The notes under the pieces are model-generated. The model did not search any database and was not told the DNA's origin. It worked only from the letters and a program-made list of their open reading frames with translations. A stretch of DNA of 64,000 bases, from positions 186,001 through 250,000 of the forward strand of contig NZ_JAKNUS010000003.1 of NCBI RefSeq assembly GCF_023155745.1, written 5' to 3'. A program made the translations under genes and the position numbers. Source of the stretch: Microbacterium kunmingense (GTDB lineage Bacteria; Actinomycetota; Actinomycetes; Actinomycetales; Microbacteriaceae). The stretch's first letter is position 1. Each line of letters opens with the position of its first letter. This document shows, one piece after another, positions 16,695 to 25,599 of this stretch.

Positions 16695-17645
16695 TCAGGG
16701 AGCGGTGGTGGCGGCGACGTGCTGGACGCCGAGGATGTCGACCACGAAGACGAGGGTCTCCTCCTGCAGCTCGTTGCCGTCGACGGCGCCGTAGCCGAAC
16801 TCGGGGGGGATCACCGCCAGGACCTGCGACCCGACGGTCTGACCCTCCAGCGCCTGGCGGAAGCCGTCGACGACGCCGGTCGTCTGGAACGACGCGGGGG
16901 TGCCGGCCTCCCAGCTGGAGTCGAACACCTCGTTGTCGGACCACTTCACGCCCGTGTACTGCACCAGCACGGTGTCGCCGGGCTCGACCGTCTCGCCGTC
17001 GCCCTGCTTGAGGGTCGCGAGCTCGACCTCGGTGGGAGCATCGGCGTCGGGGACGGTGATGGTCGGCTCACCGTCATCGGCCAGTTCCACCTCGGGAAGG
17101 CCCTCGGGTGCGGGCTGCTCGGTGCCCCATGCGGCGTCGGGGACGGTCTCGAGGAAGTCGAAGACGTAGACCTCGCCGCCGTTGGTCTCGGTGGCGGGGA
17201 AGGTGGCGACAACGCGTGTGCCGGGCGTCGCGCATCCGAGCACCTGGCCGATGGGGTTGTCGGCGGAGATCTGCTGCGGGAGGAACTGGCCGGGCTCGTA
17301 GTTGAGCGATCCCAGCTCTTCGCCCGTCTCGGCGCTGAAGGCGGTGAAGGCGATGTTCACCAGCTCGCCGGCCTGGACCGCGTCGCCCTCGCCCTCGGTG
17401 ACGACGGTGCTCTGCAGCTCGGAGATCTCCAGCGGGGCGGTGAAGACCGCTTGCGACGCGGCGCCGGGCTCACCCTCGACCGTGACCGACTCGGACGCCT
17501 CACCCGACGGGGCGACCGCGTCGCACAGGTCGGCGACCTGCGCCGACGGGGACTGGGTCGCGTCGGGGGCGTCGCCGGAGCACGACGTCAGCAGAAGGAC
17601 CGATGCGGCGGCGACGGACAGGGCGGCGAGCGGTCGAATACGCAC
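16695..17645 (-). CDS. FKBP-type peptidyl-prolyl isomerase lipoprotein with two FKBP-like domains
   Basis: A 316-residue exported lipoprotein: the signal peptide ends with LLLTSC, whose cysteine is the lipid attachment site. A first FKBP-like domain (about residues 75-175) has AGELVNIAFTAF and a TPGTRVVATFPA segment but lacks the usual aromatic pocket residues. The second (about 225-310) is canonical: PGDTVLVQYTGVKW, FDSSW, VVDGFRQALEGQ, VLAVIPPEFGYG. It probably assists folding of exported proteins. GTG 17645 is chosen over the longer frame because it begins the signal peptide and follows GAGG at a good distance. It reads away from dxr's promoter region. Confidence 0.9.
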   Translation of the reverse strand: MRIRPLAALSVAAASVLLLTSCSGDAPDATQSPSAQVADLCDAVAPSGEASESVTVEGEPGAASQAVFTAPLEISELQSTVVTEGEGDAVQAGELVNIAFTAFSAETGEELGSLNYEPGQFLPQQISADNPIGQVLGCATPGTRVVATFPATETNGGEVYVFDFLETVPDAAWGTEQPAPEGLPEVELADDGEPTITVPDADAPTEVELATLKQGDGETVEPGDTVLVQYTGVKWSDNEVFDSSWEAGTPASFQTTGVVDGFRQALEGQTVGSQVLAVIPPEFGYGAVDGNELQEETLVFVVDILGVQHVAATTAP

Positions 17646-17784
17646 AAAAACCTCAGGGTCGAGGGACGGAAGGACCTCCCTATCCTGGCCTACGTTTCCT
17701 CTGTCTGGGCTGAGAGGTCGCGATGCCCCGGCGTGAGGGCGAGGCCCGAGGCCCGGGATGCCGGCACGGGAATGAGAGCGAGAG

Positions 17785-17790
17785 TACCCT
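17785..17790 (+). promoter_or_regulatory. -10 box of leaderless acyltransferase gene
   Basis: TACCCT followed by six bases and GTG 17797; no ribosome-binding sequence is visible. Confidence 0.6.
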
Positions 17791-17796
17791 CGTCTG

Positions 17797-18573
17797 GTGA
17801 CGTCCGAGGCAGCCAGCGATCTCCCCCAGGGGGCCCCCGACGCGTCTTCGCACTCGATCGGCATGACCTATGCCCTGGGACGGATGGTGATCGCCCCGCT
17901 CGGGCGCCTGATCTACCGCCCGAAGGTGGAGGGCAAGGGGAACGTTCCCCGGCAGGGCGCCGTCATCTTCGCCAGCAATCACCTGTCGTTCATCGACTCC
18001 ATTGCCATCCCGGTCGCCGCGCCCCGACCGGTGCACTTCCTCGCCAAGGCAAGCTACTTCGAAGGCAGCGGGATGAAGGGATGGATGTCGCGGGAGTTCT
18101 TCCGCGCGATCGGCGCCATCCCCGTGCAGCGCGGCGCCGGGCAGGCGGCGCTGGACGCGCTGGAGCAGCAGCGCCTTCTCCTGGCGGAGGGCCGCGCCGT
18201 CGCGCTCTACCCCGAGGGCACGCGCTCACTGGACGGGCGCCTGTACAAGGGACGCACGGGCGTCGCCTTCCTCGCGTTGGAGACCGGTGCCCCCGTGGTG
18301 CCGGTGGGTCTCATCGGTACCGACCGCGTGATGCCGGTCGGGGCCAAACGCCCTTCGCTCTCGGAGCGCATCACCGTCAGGTTCGGCGCGCCGCTGGACC
18401 TCTCCCACCACGGCGCGGCGTCGTCGGGTCGGGCGCGCCGTGGCGCCACCGACGAGATCATGTCGGCCATCCAAGCCCTCAGCGAGCAGGAGCTCGCCGG
18501 CGTCTACAACGAGGTCCCCGCGCAGAACCCGATCGAGCGCATCAAGCAGGTACTCCCCCACGAGCGCCTGTAG
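17797..18573 (+). CDS. plsC: 1-acyl-sn-glycerol-3-phosphate acyltransferase (PlsC family)
   Basis: A 258-residue acyltransferase, probably adding the second fatty acid in phospholipid synthesis at the inner membrane face. The catalytic NHxxxxD motif is seen as SNHLSFIDSIA and the phosphate-binding motif as YPEGTRSLDG; VPVGLIGTDRV is a third block. The GTG start 17797 follows a TACCCT box by 6 nt. Convergent with the OsmC gene. Actinobacteria usually have several PlsC paralogues, so the exact substrate is open. Confidence 0.88.
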   Translation: MTSEAASDLPQGAPDASSHSIGMTYALGRMVIAPLGRLIYRPKVEGKGNVPRQGAVIFASNHLSFIDSIAIPVAAPRPVHFLAKASYFEGSGMKGWMSREFFRAIGAIPVQRGAGQAALDALEQQRLLLAEGRAVALYPEGTRSLDGRLYKGRTGVAFLALETGAPVVPVGLIGTDRVMPVGAKRPSLSERITVRFGAPLDLSHHGAASSGRARRGATDEIMSAIQALSEQELAGVYNEVPAQNPIERIKQVLPHERL

Positions 18574-18598
18574 CCCGTCGCGCGCGACGCGGAATCCG

Positions 18599-19081
18599 TC
18601 ACTCGGCGGCGTCGGCCACCAGGATGGTGGCCTCGTGGCGAACGGGGAAGTTGACCGAGTTGGCGATGAAGCACAGGGCGTGAGCCTTGTCGTGCGCCGC
18701 GATGGCGGCATCCCTCATCTCTTCGGTCGCGACGGTGACGCGCGGGTGCAGCACCACCTCGCGGAACGCCCCGCTGCCCGCACCGTCTTCGACCATGAGT
18801 CCGACGGCCTCATCGGTGTAGTCCACGACGACGACCCCCGCCATCACGCACGCGTGGAGGTAGGACAGGAGGTGGCACTCGCTCAGCGCGGCGAGCAGGA
18901 GGTCTTCAGGGTTCCAGCGCGCCGGGTCTCCGCGGAACGGCTTATCGGCCGACGCCAGCAGGGCGGGCTTGCCGTCGACCTCGATGGTGACGGAGCGGTC
19001 GTAGTCGCGATATCCGCTCGTGCCGCTCCCCCGGTTGCCGGTCCACGTCGCGCGCAGCGCGTATCGGTGCTCACCCCACAT
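18599..19081 (-). CDS. OsmC family peroxidase-like protein
   Basis: A 160-residue OsmC-fold protein. The two redox cysteines of the family are visible in SECHLLSYLHACVM and in HALCFIANSVNFPV. Arg in RGDPARWNPEDLL is also conserved. Such proteins reduce organic hydroperoxides or related thiol-reactive compounds in the cytoplasm. ATG 19081 starts MWGEHRYALRATWTG as expected; CAGACT lies 6 nt before it, a weak variant of the leaderless box. Divergent from the asparaginase gene. Confidence 0.88.
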   Translation of the reverse strand: MWGEHRYALRATWTGNRGSGTSGYRDYDRSVTIEVDGKPALLASADKPFRGDPARWNPEDLLLAALSECHLLSYLHACVMAGVVVVDYTDEAVGLMVEDGAGSGAFREVVLHPRVTVATEEMRDAAIAAHDKAHALCFIANSVNFPVRHEATILVADAAE

Positions 19082-19141
19082 GGCCCCAGTCTGGCACGCG
19101 GCGCCCGAGGCGCCTCCGGCGTCGAGGGTAGGCTGACGTGC

Positions 19142-20131
19142 GTGCCGCAGACCATCGCCGCCGAGAAGGCCGTCGAGCTCGCCGTCGTCGAACGCAGTGG
19201 GTTCGTGGAGTCCCGTCACACCGGGGTGGCCGTGGTTCTGGATGCCGACGGCGTGGTCTCCGAGCGCCACGGCGACGTCGAGGGCCTCATCCTCCCCCGC
19301 TCGAGCCTCAAGCCGCTCCAGGCGCTCGCTCTCCTCACCGCCGGAGCGGACCTGGCCGGCGAGGAGCTCGGCCTGTCCACCGCGAGCCACACCGGAACCG
19401 ATCGGCACGTCGCCGTCGTCCGGAGCATCCTCGATCGCGCCGGGCTCGACGAGCGGTCCCTCGGGTGCCCTCCGGCCTGGCCGTCGGACCAGCCCACCCG
19501 CGACGCGGTCGTGCGCGCCGGGGGCGAGCCCACGCGGGAGCGGATGAACTGCTCGGGCAAGCACGCCGCCATGCTCCTGACCGCCGTGGCGAACGGCTGG
19601 GACACCGCCACCTACCTCGAGCCGGGGCATCCGCTCCAGTCCCACATCCGCCAGGTGATCGAGAGGCTCACCGGCGAGCGCGTCGCCGCGACCGCCGTCG
19701 ACGGCTGCGGGGCGCCGGTGTACGCCGTGACCCTGCTGGGCCTCGCCCGCGCCGTTCACCGCATCGGCGTGTCGTCGGAGCGCTCGCCGTTCGCCCTCCA
19801 CCGGCAGGCGGGCACGCTCGTGAGGACCGTCCGCGAGCACCCTTGGACCATCGAAGGACCCGGCCGGCCCGACACCGTCGCGATCGAGCGCCTCGGCGTC
19901 TTCGCCAAGACCGGCGCCGAAGGCGTCTTGGTCATGACCGGCCCGGGTGGCACGACCGTCGCCCTGAAGGTGCTCGACGGGTCGTCGCGCGCGGCGACCG
20001 CGGTGGCGCTGCGCCTCCTCGAGCGTCACGGCGCCCTGCCGGCGGACGACGTCGCCGCAACCCTCGCCGCACTCCCGCTGTCGGTCACCGGCGGCGGCCG
20101 AGATGTCGGGGAGATCCGCCCCGTCGTCTGA
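19142..20131 (+). CDS. Type II-like asparaginase (Asparaginase_II family)
   Basis: A 329-residue member of the asparaginase family first known from Rhizobium etli, which hydrolyses L-asparagine to aspartate and ammonia. Family blocks are VERSGFVESRHTGVAVVLD, PRSSLKPLQAL, STASHTGTDRHV, NCSGKHAAML and VDGCGAPVYAVTLLGLA. The serine/lysine pairs in PRSSLKP and NCSGKH are the catalytic region. GTG 19142 is in frame and 7 nt after a TAGGCT box (19129-19134). Its neighbour on the other side of the convergent stop is an amino-acid permease, which may be functionally linked. Confidence 0.9.
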   Translation: MPQTIAAEKAVELAVVERSGFVESRHTGVAVVLDADGVVSERHGDVEGLILPRSSLKPLQALALLTAGADLAGEELGLSTASHTGTDRHVAVVRSILDRAGLDERSLGCPPAWPSDQPTRDAVVRAGGEPTRERMNCSGKHAAMLLTAVANGWDTATYLEPGHPLQSHIRQVIERLTGERVAATAVDGCGAPVYAVTLLGLARAVHRIGVSSERSPFALHRQAGTLVRTVREHPWTIEGPGRPDTVAIERLGVFAKTGAEGVLVMTGPGGTTVALKVLDGSSRAATAVALRLLERHGALPADDVAATLAALPLSVTGGGRDVGEIRPVV

Positions 20132-20143
20132 CGACCGGCAGGC

Positions 20144-21685
20144 TCAGCTCAGCCCGCCGTCCACCGACCGCTGGTAGGCGCCCTCGTCGGGCACGAGCAC
20201 CGGGGTGTCGCGGTTCAGCCGCTCACCGCGGAAGAAGGGCTTCGAGGTCGGGAAGGCGTACCAGACGAACATCAGCACCACGCCGATCGCCAGCGAGCCG
20301 ACGCCGACCACGAAGGTGCCGCCCACGCCGAGCAGCACCGTGTATCCGTAGTCGACGTCGTACATGTCGATCGCGGACTGGATGAACGCGTAGGTCAGCA
20401 TCAGCGCGCCCAGCAGCGGCAGGATCCCGCGGTAGACGAGGTTCCGCCCCGACGTGAACAGATCCCGCCGGAAGTACCAGACGCAGGCGTACCCGGTGAG
20501 GGCGTAGTAGAACGCGATCGCGAGGCCGAGCGAGAGGATGGAGTCCTGCAGGATGTTGTCGCTGATCAGCGTCATCCCGATGTAGTACAGGCTCGCGACG
20601 ATCCCCATGACGATCGTGGAGAACGAGGGCGTCTTGTAGACGGGGTGAACGGTGCGGAACCGCTGGGGCAGCGCCTTGTACACCGCCATCGACAGCGTGC
20701 CGCGCGCCGTGGGGAGGATGGTGGTCTGCGTCGACGACACCGCGGAGATGAGCACCGCGATGAGAAGCAACGGCGCGAGGGGCCCGAGCAGGTCGTCCTT
20801 CAGCGCAAGGAAGATGTCGTCGGCATTGGCCTCGTTGCCCAGGCCCACGCCCGTCGTCCCGAGACCGGCGTACATCATCGCGGCGATCGTGACCCCGACG
20901 TAGGTGAAGACGAGGATGAGGGTGGTGAGCAGGGCTGCGCGGCCCGGGATGCGCTTGGGGTCCTTCGTCTCCTCGTTCAGCGCGAGGCAGGTGTCCCATC
21001 CCCAATAGATGAAGATCGCCAGCAGGATCGCCTCGGTGAAGGCGCTCCAGTCGGTGAATCCGAGCGGGTTCAGCCACGACAGGTCGAAGGGCGTCGGATT
21101 GGGCGCGGTGCCGGTGAAGAACTGCCAGAGGGCGGCGACGATGAACACCGCCAGCAGGAGGTACTGGATGGTCAGGAGCACGTTCTGGATCCGCTCGCCG
21201 ATCTCGACGCCGCGCCAGCTCACCCAGGTCATCAGTGCGATGAAGAAGACACCGGTGGCGGTGACCAGCGGCACGTTGTCGGCCAGCGACCCGTCGCCGA
21301 AGAGCGACCAGAAGTAGATCCCCGCGATCTGGGCGAGGTTCGCCAACACGATGGTTCCGGCCACGGCCACGCCCCACCCCCCGAGCCACCCGATCCACGG
21401 TCCGAAGGCCTTCGTGCTCCAAGTGAACGTCGTGCCGCAGTCGGGCACGGCGTTGTTGAGCTCGCGATAGGCGAATGCGATGAACAGCATCGGCACGAAG
21501 GCGATGATGAACGCGATCGGCGCCTGAGCGCCGACGGCGAGGACCACGAATCCGAGGGTCGCCACCAGCGAGTACACCGGCGCCGTGGAGGCCAGACCGA
21601 TGACGGTCGAACCCCACAGGCCCAGCGTCCCTGCTGCGAGGCCCTTGCCTTCGGGTCGACCCAGGGTCACAGGGGAGGTTGCCAT
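20144..21685 (-). CDS. APC superfamily amino-acid permease
   Basis: A 513-residue protein with about twelve membrane helices. The first helix region GLWGSTVIGLASTAPVYSL carries the broken-helix G(S/A)xG-type substrate site of APC transporters, followed by AYRELNNAVPDCGTTFTW, typical of the family. The substrate, an amino acid or amine, is not determined. ATG 21685 is 6 nt behind a TAGCGT box, so it is probably leaderless and independent of the ATPase gene upstream, whose stop lies only 33 nt away. Convergent with the asparaginase gene. Confidence 0.92.
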   Translation of the reverse strand: MATSPVTLGRPEGKGLAAGTLGLWGSTVIGLASTAPVYSLVATLGFVVLAVGAQAPIAFIIAFVPMLFIAFAYRELNNAVPDCGTTFTWSTKAFGPWIGWLGGWGVAVAGTIVLANLAQIAGIYFWSLFGDGSLADNVPLVTATGVFFIALMTWVSWRGVEIGERIQNVLLTIQYLLLAVFIVAALWQFFTGTAPNPTPFDLSWLNPLGFTDWSAFTEAILLAIFIYWGWDTCLALNEETKDPKRIPGRAALLTTLILVFTYVGVTIAAMMYAGLGTTGVGLGNEANADDIFLALKDDLLGPLAPLLLIAVLISAVSSTQTTILPTARGTLSMAVYKALPQRFRTVHPVYKTPSFSTIVMGIVASLYYIGMTLISDNILQDSILSLGLAIAFYYALTGYACVWYFRRDLFTSGRNLVYRGILPLLGALMLTYAFIQSAIDMYDVDYGYTVLLGVGGTFVVGVGSLAIGVVLMFVWYAFPTSKPFFRGERLNRDTPVLVPDEGAYQRSVDGGLS

Positions 21686-21691
21686 GCGCTG

Positions 21692-21697
21692 ACGCTA
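21692..21697 (-). promoter_or_regulatory. -10 box of leaderless APC permease gene
   Basis: TAGCGT on the minus strand followed by six bases and ATG 21685. It sits just outside the stop codon of the upstream FtsK/EccC-like gene. Confidence 0.55.
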
Positions 21698-21717
21698 GGG
21701 CCACCGGGCGACGGCGG

Positions 21718-24645
21718 TCAAGCACGCGCGGGAGTGTCGGGAAGAAGGATGCGACGCGGGTCGCCTCCCGCCTCCCGCACCCAGGCGCGACCGCGCCCGG
21801 TCACGCAGTAAGGAGGGAGCGCGCGGTCGGCGGTCAGCATCCGGTACTCGGGCCCGCAGGACGCGTCGACGACGAGGTCGTGCTCGGATCGGATGAGGCC
21901 GAGGGTCCGCCAGTGCCGCTGCCACTCGTCGGGCTCTCCCACGACCACGACCCGCCCGGTGCGGCTGCCGCGCTCCACCCCGGCGTCGAAGGCGTCCAGG
22001 TCGATCAGCGCCGCGCCGGCGGCCTCCCACGCCGCCAGCGCCGCACGCGCCTGCGGTGAGCGCCGGGTGACGACTCCGGCGAGCCCTCGGGGCTGCCAGA
22101 CCTCTGGGGGCACCACTGACCCCGGCAGGGGTGCATCCCACGCCGTGGCCACCTGCAGGGCGTGGCCGTCCCAGGTTCCCCGTCCGGGTCCCGCGCGGTC
22201 GTCCCAATCCGCCGGTGCGCCGCCGAGGGCGACATGGTCGGCGCGAGAGGCGGAGGCCAGCAGAACGCGCCGGGACGCGAGGTCGACCAGACGCGCCACG
22301 CCTCCGGCCACCCGCTGCGCGGTGAGGGCGACGAGCGTCCCCTCTCCCCCCGCGCCGCGGAGGAGATCCTCGAGATGCTGGAGCAGGTCGCCGGCATAGT
22401 CCATCGGGTAGCGTCCGACGAGCGCATCGATGTCGTCGACGAGCACCAGCCGCGGTGCAGCCGAGGCCGCGTGCGGGGCGCGGACGAGATCGGCGACCAC
22501 ATCCCACGCCCCCTCCGGATCGGCCGGCACCCAGGTCACCGCATCCGGGCGCTGAGCCGCGAGCGTCTGCAGCGCGGTCGTCTTGCCGCTCCCGCCGCGC
22601 CCCAGGATCACCAGCCCCGTCGCGCGGGGATCGAGCACGGCCGGTCGCTGCCGCTGCTCGTCGGGTTCGTCGAGCAGTCCGAGGACGAGAGGCGGGGTGG
22701 CACCGGCGTCGGCGGGCGGCATTCGCAGGTCGGCGAGGTCGACGCGGGTCGGCAGCGCCGGCAGCCACGAGCGTCGTGGTGTCGGGCCGCGGGAGGAGCG
22801 GACGACCGCGGCGACATCGTCGGCGTCGGCGAGGGCCACCCGGAAGCGCCGGGGTGCCGCGTCGATGCTTCGGCGCAGCCATGCTGTGCCCCGTTCGGTT
22901 CCCGTCGACGCCGGTCGGGCTGCGTCATCCGTTCCGATCACCGCGCGGCTGTCGGCGGCGTCGGCGACGCGGAGGCTCAGCCGCAGCGGCAGATTCGCCC
23001 ACAGACCCTCCCGGATCACGCCGGTCGTGCGCTGCGTCCCGAGGATCAGATGCATCCCCAGCGCCCTCCCGCGCGCAGCGAGGTCGGTGAACAGCGCCTG
23101 GAGCTCCGGATGGTCCGCGAGCAGCGCGGCGAATTCGTCGACGACGACGACGAGTCGCGGGAGCTCGGCCCGCTCGTCGCGGATGTCGCGGGCGCCGGCC
23201 CGGGCGAGCTCCGCCTCCCGCCATCTGATCTCGGCACGAAGGCTCTCGATGGCCCGTCGGGCGCCGCTGGGATCGAGGTCCGTGATGACGCCGGTGACGT
23301 GCGGGAGGCCCGCGAGGCGCTGGAAGGCGGTGCCGCCCTTGAAGTCGGCGAGGAGGAAGGTGACCTCGCGGGTGGAGTAGCGCGCACAGAGCGCCAGCAC
23401 CCACGTGACGAGCAGCTCGCTCTTGCCCGACCCCGTCATCCCGGTGACGACGGCGTGGGGGCCGTCCTCCACGAGGTCGATCGAGACGGGGACCCGATCG
23501 CGTCCGACGGTGGCGGCGAGTCCGCCGCGCGCCGCGGGCGACGAGCCCGGGTCGGCGAGATCGGCCAGTCGCACCGGGCCGTCGTCGGCGTCGAGGTCTC
23601 CCCAGGAGCGCGCGGCACGCGACGCGAGGGTCTCGGCGATCGTCACCGCCTGCGCCCGTCCGACCGCCTCGGGCCGGATCTCGTACGTCTCCCCTCCGAT
23701 GTCGGCGTGGGCGAGGCCCGGGCCGTCGAGGCGCAGGACGACCGCACACCCCGGTGGCGGCGGCTCGTTGGGACCGACGCGGACGATCCGGATGTCGGCT
23801 GCGTCCGCGGCATCCGCTCCCCCCACCCGCAGCGCGAGCGTGCGTGAAGCGCCGATGCGCCGATGCGGCAGCCGCGCGAGCCAGGTCTCGTCGTCGGCCG
23901 AGGACGGCAGAATCGAGAAAGAACCCGGCGGATGCAGCAGACAGGCCTGCAGCACCAGCGCGCGGGCGACCGCGGCGCTCACGAGCGGCGGCCCGATGAC
24001 GGCGATCCCGGCTTCCAGGGGCACCGCGATCGGCGCGTCCTCGAGCACGGCGGCGCGGCGCCGCAGCTCGCCGGCTCGCGCATCACCGCGCCCGCCGCTC
24101 ACCCGGACCGCGCTCGGTATGCGACCCCGCCCGACGACCACCGTGTCGCCGCGATCGCGGTGGGGTCGCCACACCTCGATCTCGGATGCGACGAGCCGAG
24201 CGACGTCGGGGTGGACCCCCCACCACCGCTCGCGCTCCCGTCGGTGGCGCGACGCGACGGCCCGCGCCACCTCGGCGCGGGTCTCGGCGCTCGCCTGCTC
24301 GGCTGCCCGGCGGTCCCGACGAGCCGTGCGGGCGGCGTCGGCGATCGACGCGAGGGCGATCAGTGGGCCGAGAGCGGCGAGCCACAGGGCGAGGACAGAC
24401 CCGGTGACCAGCCACAGTGCTCCCGCCCCGAGGATCGGAACCGTCGACGCGACGATCGGGAGCGGGGGCCGGGGCGGTCTCTCCCACCGGTCGTCGAGAT
24501 GCAGGAGGTCGTCCGTCGACGAGTCGTCATGCGGGTCCACGGTGTCCCGCGCGCCGCCGTCGACCGCGGGGGCCTGGGCCAGCGGGCGGCTCGCTGAGAA
24601 GGATCCGCGGGGACGGACCGGCGGGAGCGGGGTGAAGGATGGCAC
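21718..24645 (-). CDS. EccC/FtsK-SpoIIIE-like double ATPase
   Basis: A 975-residue membrane-anchored ATPase. After a disordered N-terminus there are two hydrophobic helices (about 63-100). The first ATPase domain has Walker A GMTGSGKS (402-409), LLADFKGG, Walker B RLVVVVDEFAAL (497-508) and ILGTQRTTGVI. A second, shorter ATPase domain has Walker A GRGGSGKT (682-689) and Walker B RLVLVDDIDAL (732-742). This domain order is that of EccC/EssC motor proteins of type VII secretion. No WXG100 substrate, EccB, EccD or EccE gene is seen nearby. The only related neighbour is the PP2C phosphatase gene 68 nt upstream. GTG 24645 has only a weak GGGA before it. Confidence 0.85.
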   Translation of the reverse strand: MPSFTPLPPVRPRGSFSASRPLAQAPAVDGGARDTVDPHDDSSTDDLLHLDDRWERPPRPPLPIVASTVPILGAGALWLVTGSVLALWLAALGPLIALASIADAARTARRDRRAAEQASAETRAEVARAVASRHRRERERWWGVHPDVARLVASEIEVWRPHRDRGDTVVVGRGRIPSAVRVSGGRGDARAGELRRRAAVLEDAPIAVPLEAGIAVIGPPLVSAAVARALVLQACLLHPPGSFSILPSSADDETWLARLPHRRIGASRTLALRVGGADAADAADIRIVRVGPNEPPPPGCAVVLRLDGPGLAHADIGGETYEIRPEAVGRAQAVTIAETLASRAARSWGDLDADDGPVRLADLADPGSSPAARGGLAATVGRDRVPVSIDLVEDGPHAVVTGMTGSGKSELLVTWVLALCARYSTREVTFLLADFKGGTAFQRLAGLPHVTGVITDLDPSGARRAIESLRAEIRWREAELARAGARDIRDERAELPRLVVVVDEFAALLADHPELQALFTDLAARGRALGMHLILGTQRTTGVIREGLWANLPLRLSLRVADAADSRAVIGTDDAARPASTGTERGTAWLRRSIDAAPRRFRVALADADDVAAVVRSSRGPTPRRSWLPALPTRVDLADLRMPPADAGATPPLVLGLLDEPDEQRQRPAVLDPRATGLVILGRGGSGKTTALQTLAAQRPDAVTWVPADPEGAWDVVADLVRAPHAASAAPRLVLVDDIDALVGRYPMDYAGDLLQHLEDLLRGAGGEGTLVALTAQRVAGGVARLVDLASRRVLLASASRADHVALGGAPADWDDRAGPGRGTWDGHALQVATAWDAPLPGSVVPPEVWQPRGLAGVVTRRSPQARAALAAWEAAGAALIDLDAFDAGVERGSRTGRVVVVGEPDEWQRHWRTLGLIRSEHDLVVDASCGPEYRMLTADRALPPYCVTGRGRAWVREAGGDPRRILLPDTPARA

Positions 24646-24712
24646 GTTCCCACTCTGTGCGCCGCACGTGCGGTCACCCGCGCCTCACCGCGAATCGGTG
24701 GAGAACTCGTCG

Positions 24713-25531
24713 TCAGGCGGAGGCTGTGGAGGAGTCGACGCCGGCCGCCGCACCGGCCGTCTTCTCGCGGAGGGACACGTTCACCACGATGATGGTGATG
24801 TTGTCGCGCCCGCCGTTCTCCAGCGCCGCATCGAGCATCGCCTCCACGGCCCCCGCCGGATCCTCGTGCTGCGAGAGGAAATGGTGGATGCCGAAATCGG
24901 TGAGCTCCTTGGTGAGACCGTCGGAGCACACCACGAAGCGATCGCCGTCGACGATGTCGAGGCGCACGTAGTCGGGCGTCACGCTCTCACTCGGTCCCAC
25001 CGCACGGGTGATGACGTTGCCGTAAGGGTGGTTCTCGGCCTCCTCAGGACTGAGACGTCCCGAGGCGACGAGCTCCTGCACGACGGAGTGGTCGGTGGTC
25101 ACCTGCACGACGTCGTCGTCGCGGAGGAGGTAGACGCGGGAGTCTCCGATGTTGAGCGTGACCCAGGTCGCGGGCTCGGTCGTGGGATCGAGGTAGACGC
25201 CCGTCAGGGTCGTTCCGGTTCCGTCATCTGTCGTCTCGGGGTGCGAGGCGATGTCCTTCACGGCGCGGCCGAGCGCCTTCTCGATGGTCTTCGCGCTCAC
25301 CGGGCCCGTCTCCACGACCGCGCGGAGCCGATCGACGGTGCTGGCACTGGCGATCTCGCCGCCGACGTGCCCGCCCATCCCGTCAGCCACGGCGAAGAGG
25401 GGGAACGAGGCGAGCACCGCGTCCTGATTCACCTCGCGTCGGCGGCCGGTGTGTGTGGTCGCAGCCCAGCGCAGCGACAGCGTCGCGTCCGGCAGTTCGA
25501 TCAGACGGTCTCCGGAGGAGATCTCAGGCAC
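24713..25531 (-). CDS. PP2C family serine/threonine phosphatase
   Basis: A 272-residue soluble Mn/Mg-dependent phosphatase. Motifs in order: TGRRREVNQDAVL, VADGMGGHVGGEIAS, NIGDSRVYLLRDD, TRAVGPSE, VCSDGLTKEL and GGRDNITIIVV, with all metal-binding aspartates kept. The frame is open to a GTG at 25603, but that codon directly follows a TAGGAT -10 box. GTG 25531 has AGGAG 5 nt before it and starts VPEISSGDRLIELPDATLSL, so it is preferred, leaving a leader of about 70 nt. It lies directly upstream of the EccC-like ATPase and may form an operon with it. Confidence 0.92.
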   Translation of the reverse strand: MPEISSGDRLIELPDATLSLRWAATTHTGRRREVNQDAVLASFPLFAVADGMGGHVGGEIASASTVDRLRAVVETGPVSAKTIEKALGRAVKDIASHPETTDDGTGTTLTGVYLDPTTEPATWVTLNIGDSRVYLLRDDDVVQVTTDHSVVQELVASGRLSPEEAENHPYGNVITRAVGPSESVTPDYVRLDIVDGDRFVVCSDGLTKELTDFGIHHFLSQHEDPAGAVEAMLDAALENGGRDNITIIVVNVSLREKTAGAAAGVDSSTASA

Positions 25532-25599
25532 CAGCTCTCCTCTCCCCACGTCGGCGCGCATTCGCCACCGGATCGGCACGACCGCCGGCGATGGCGTCC

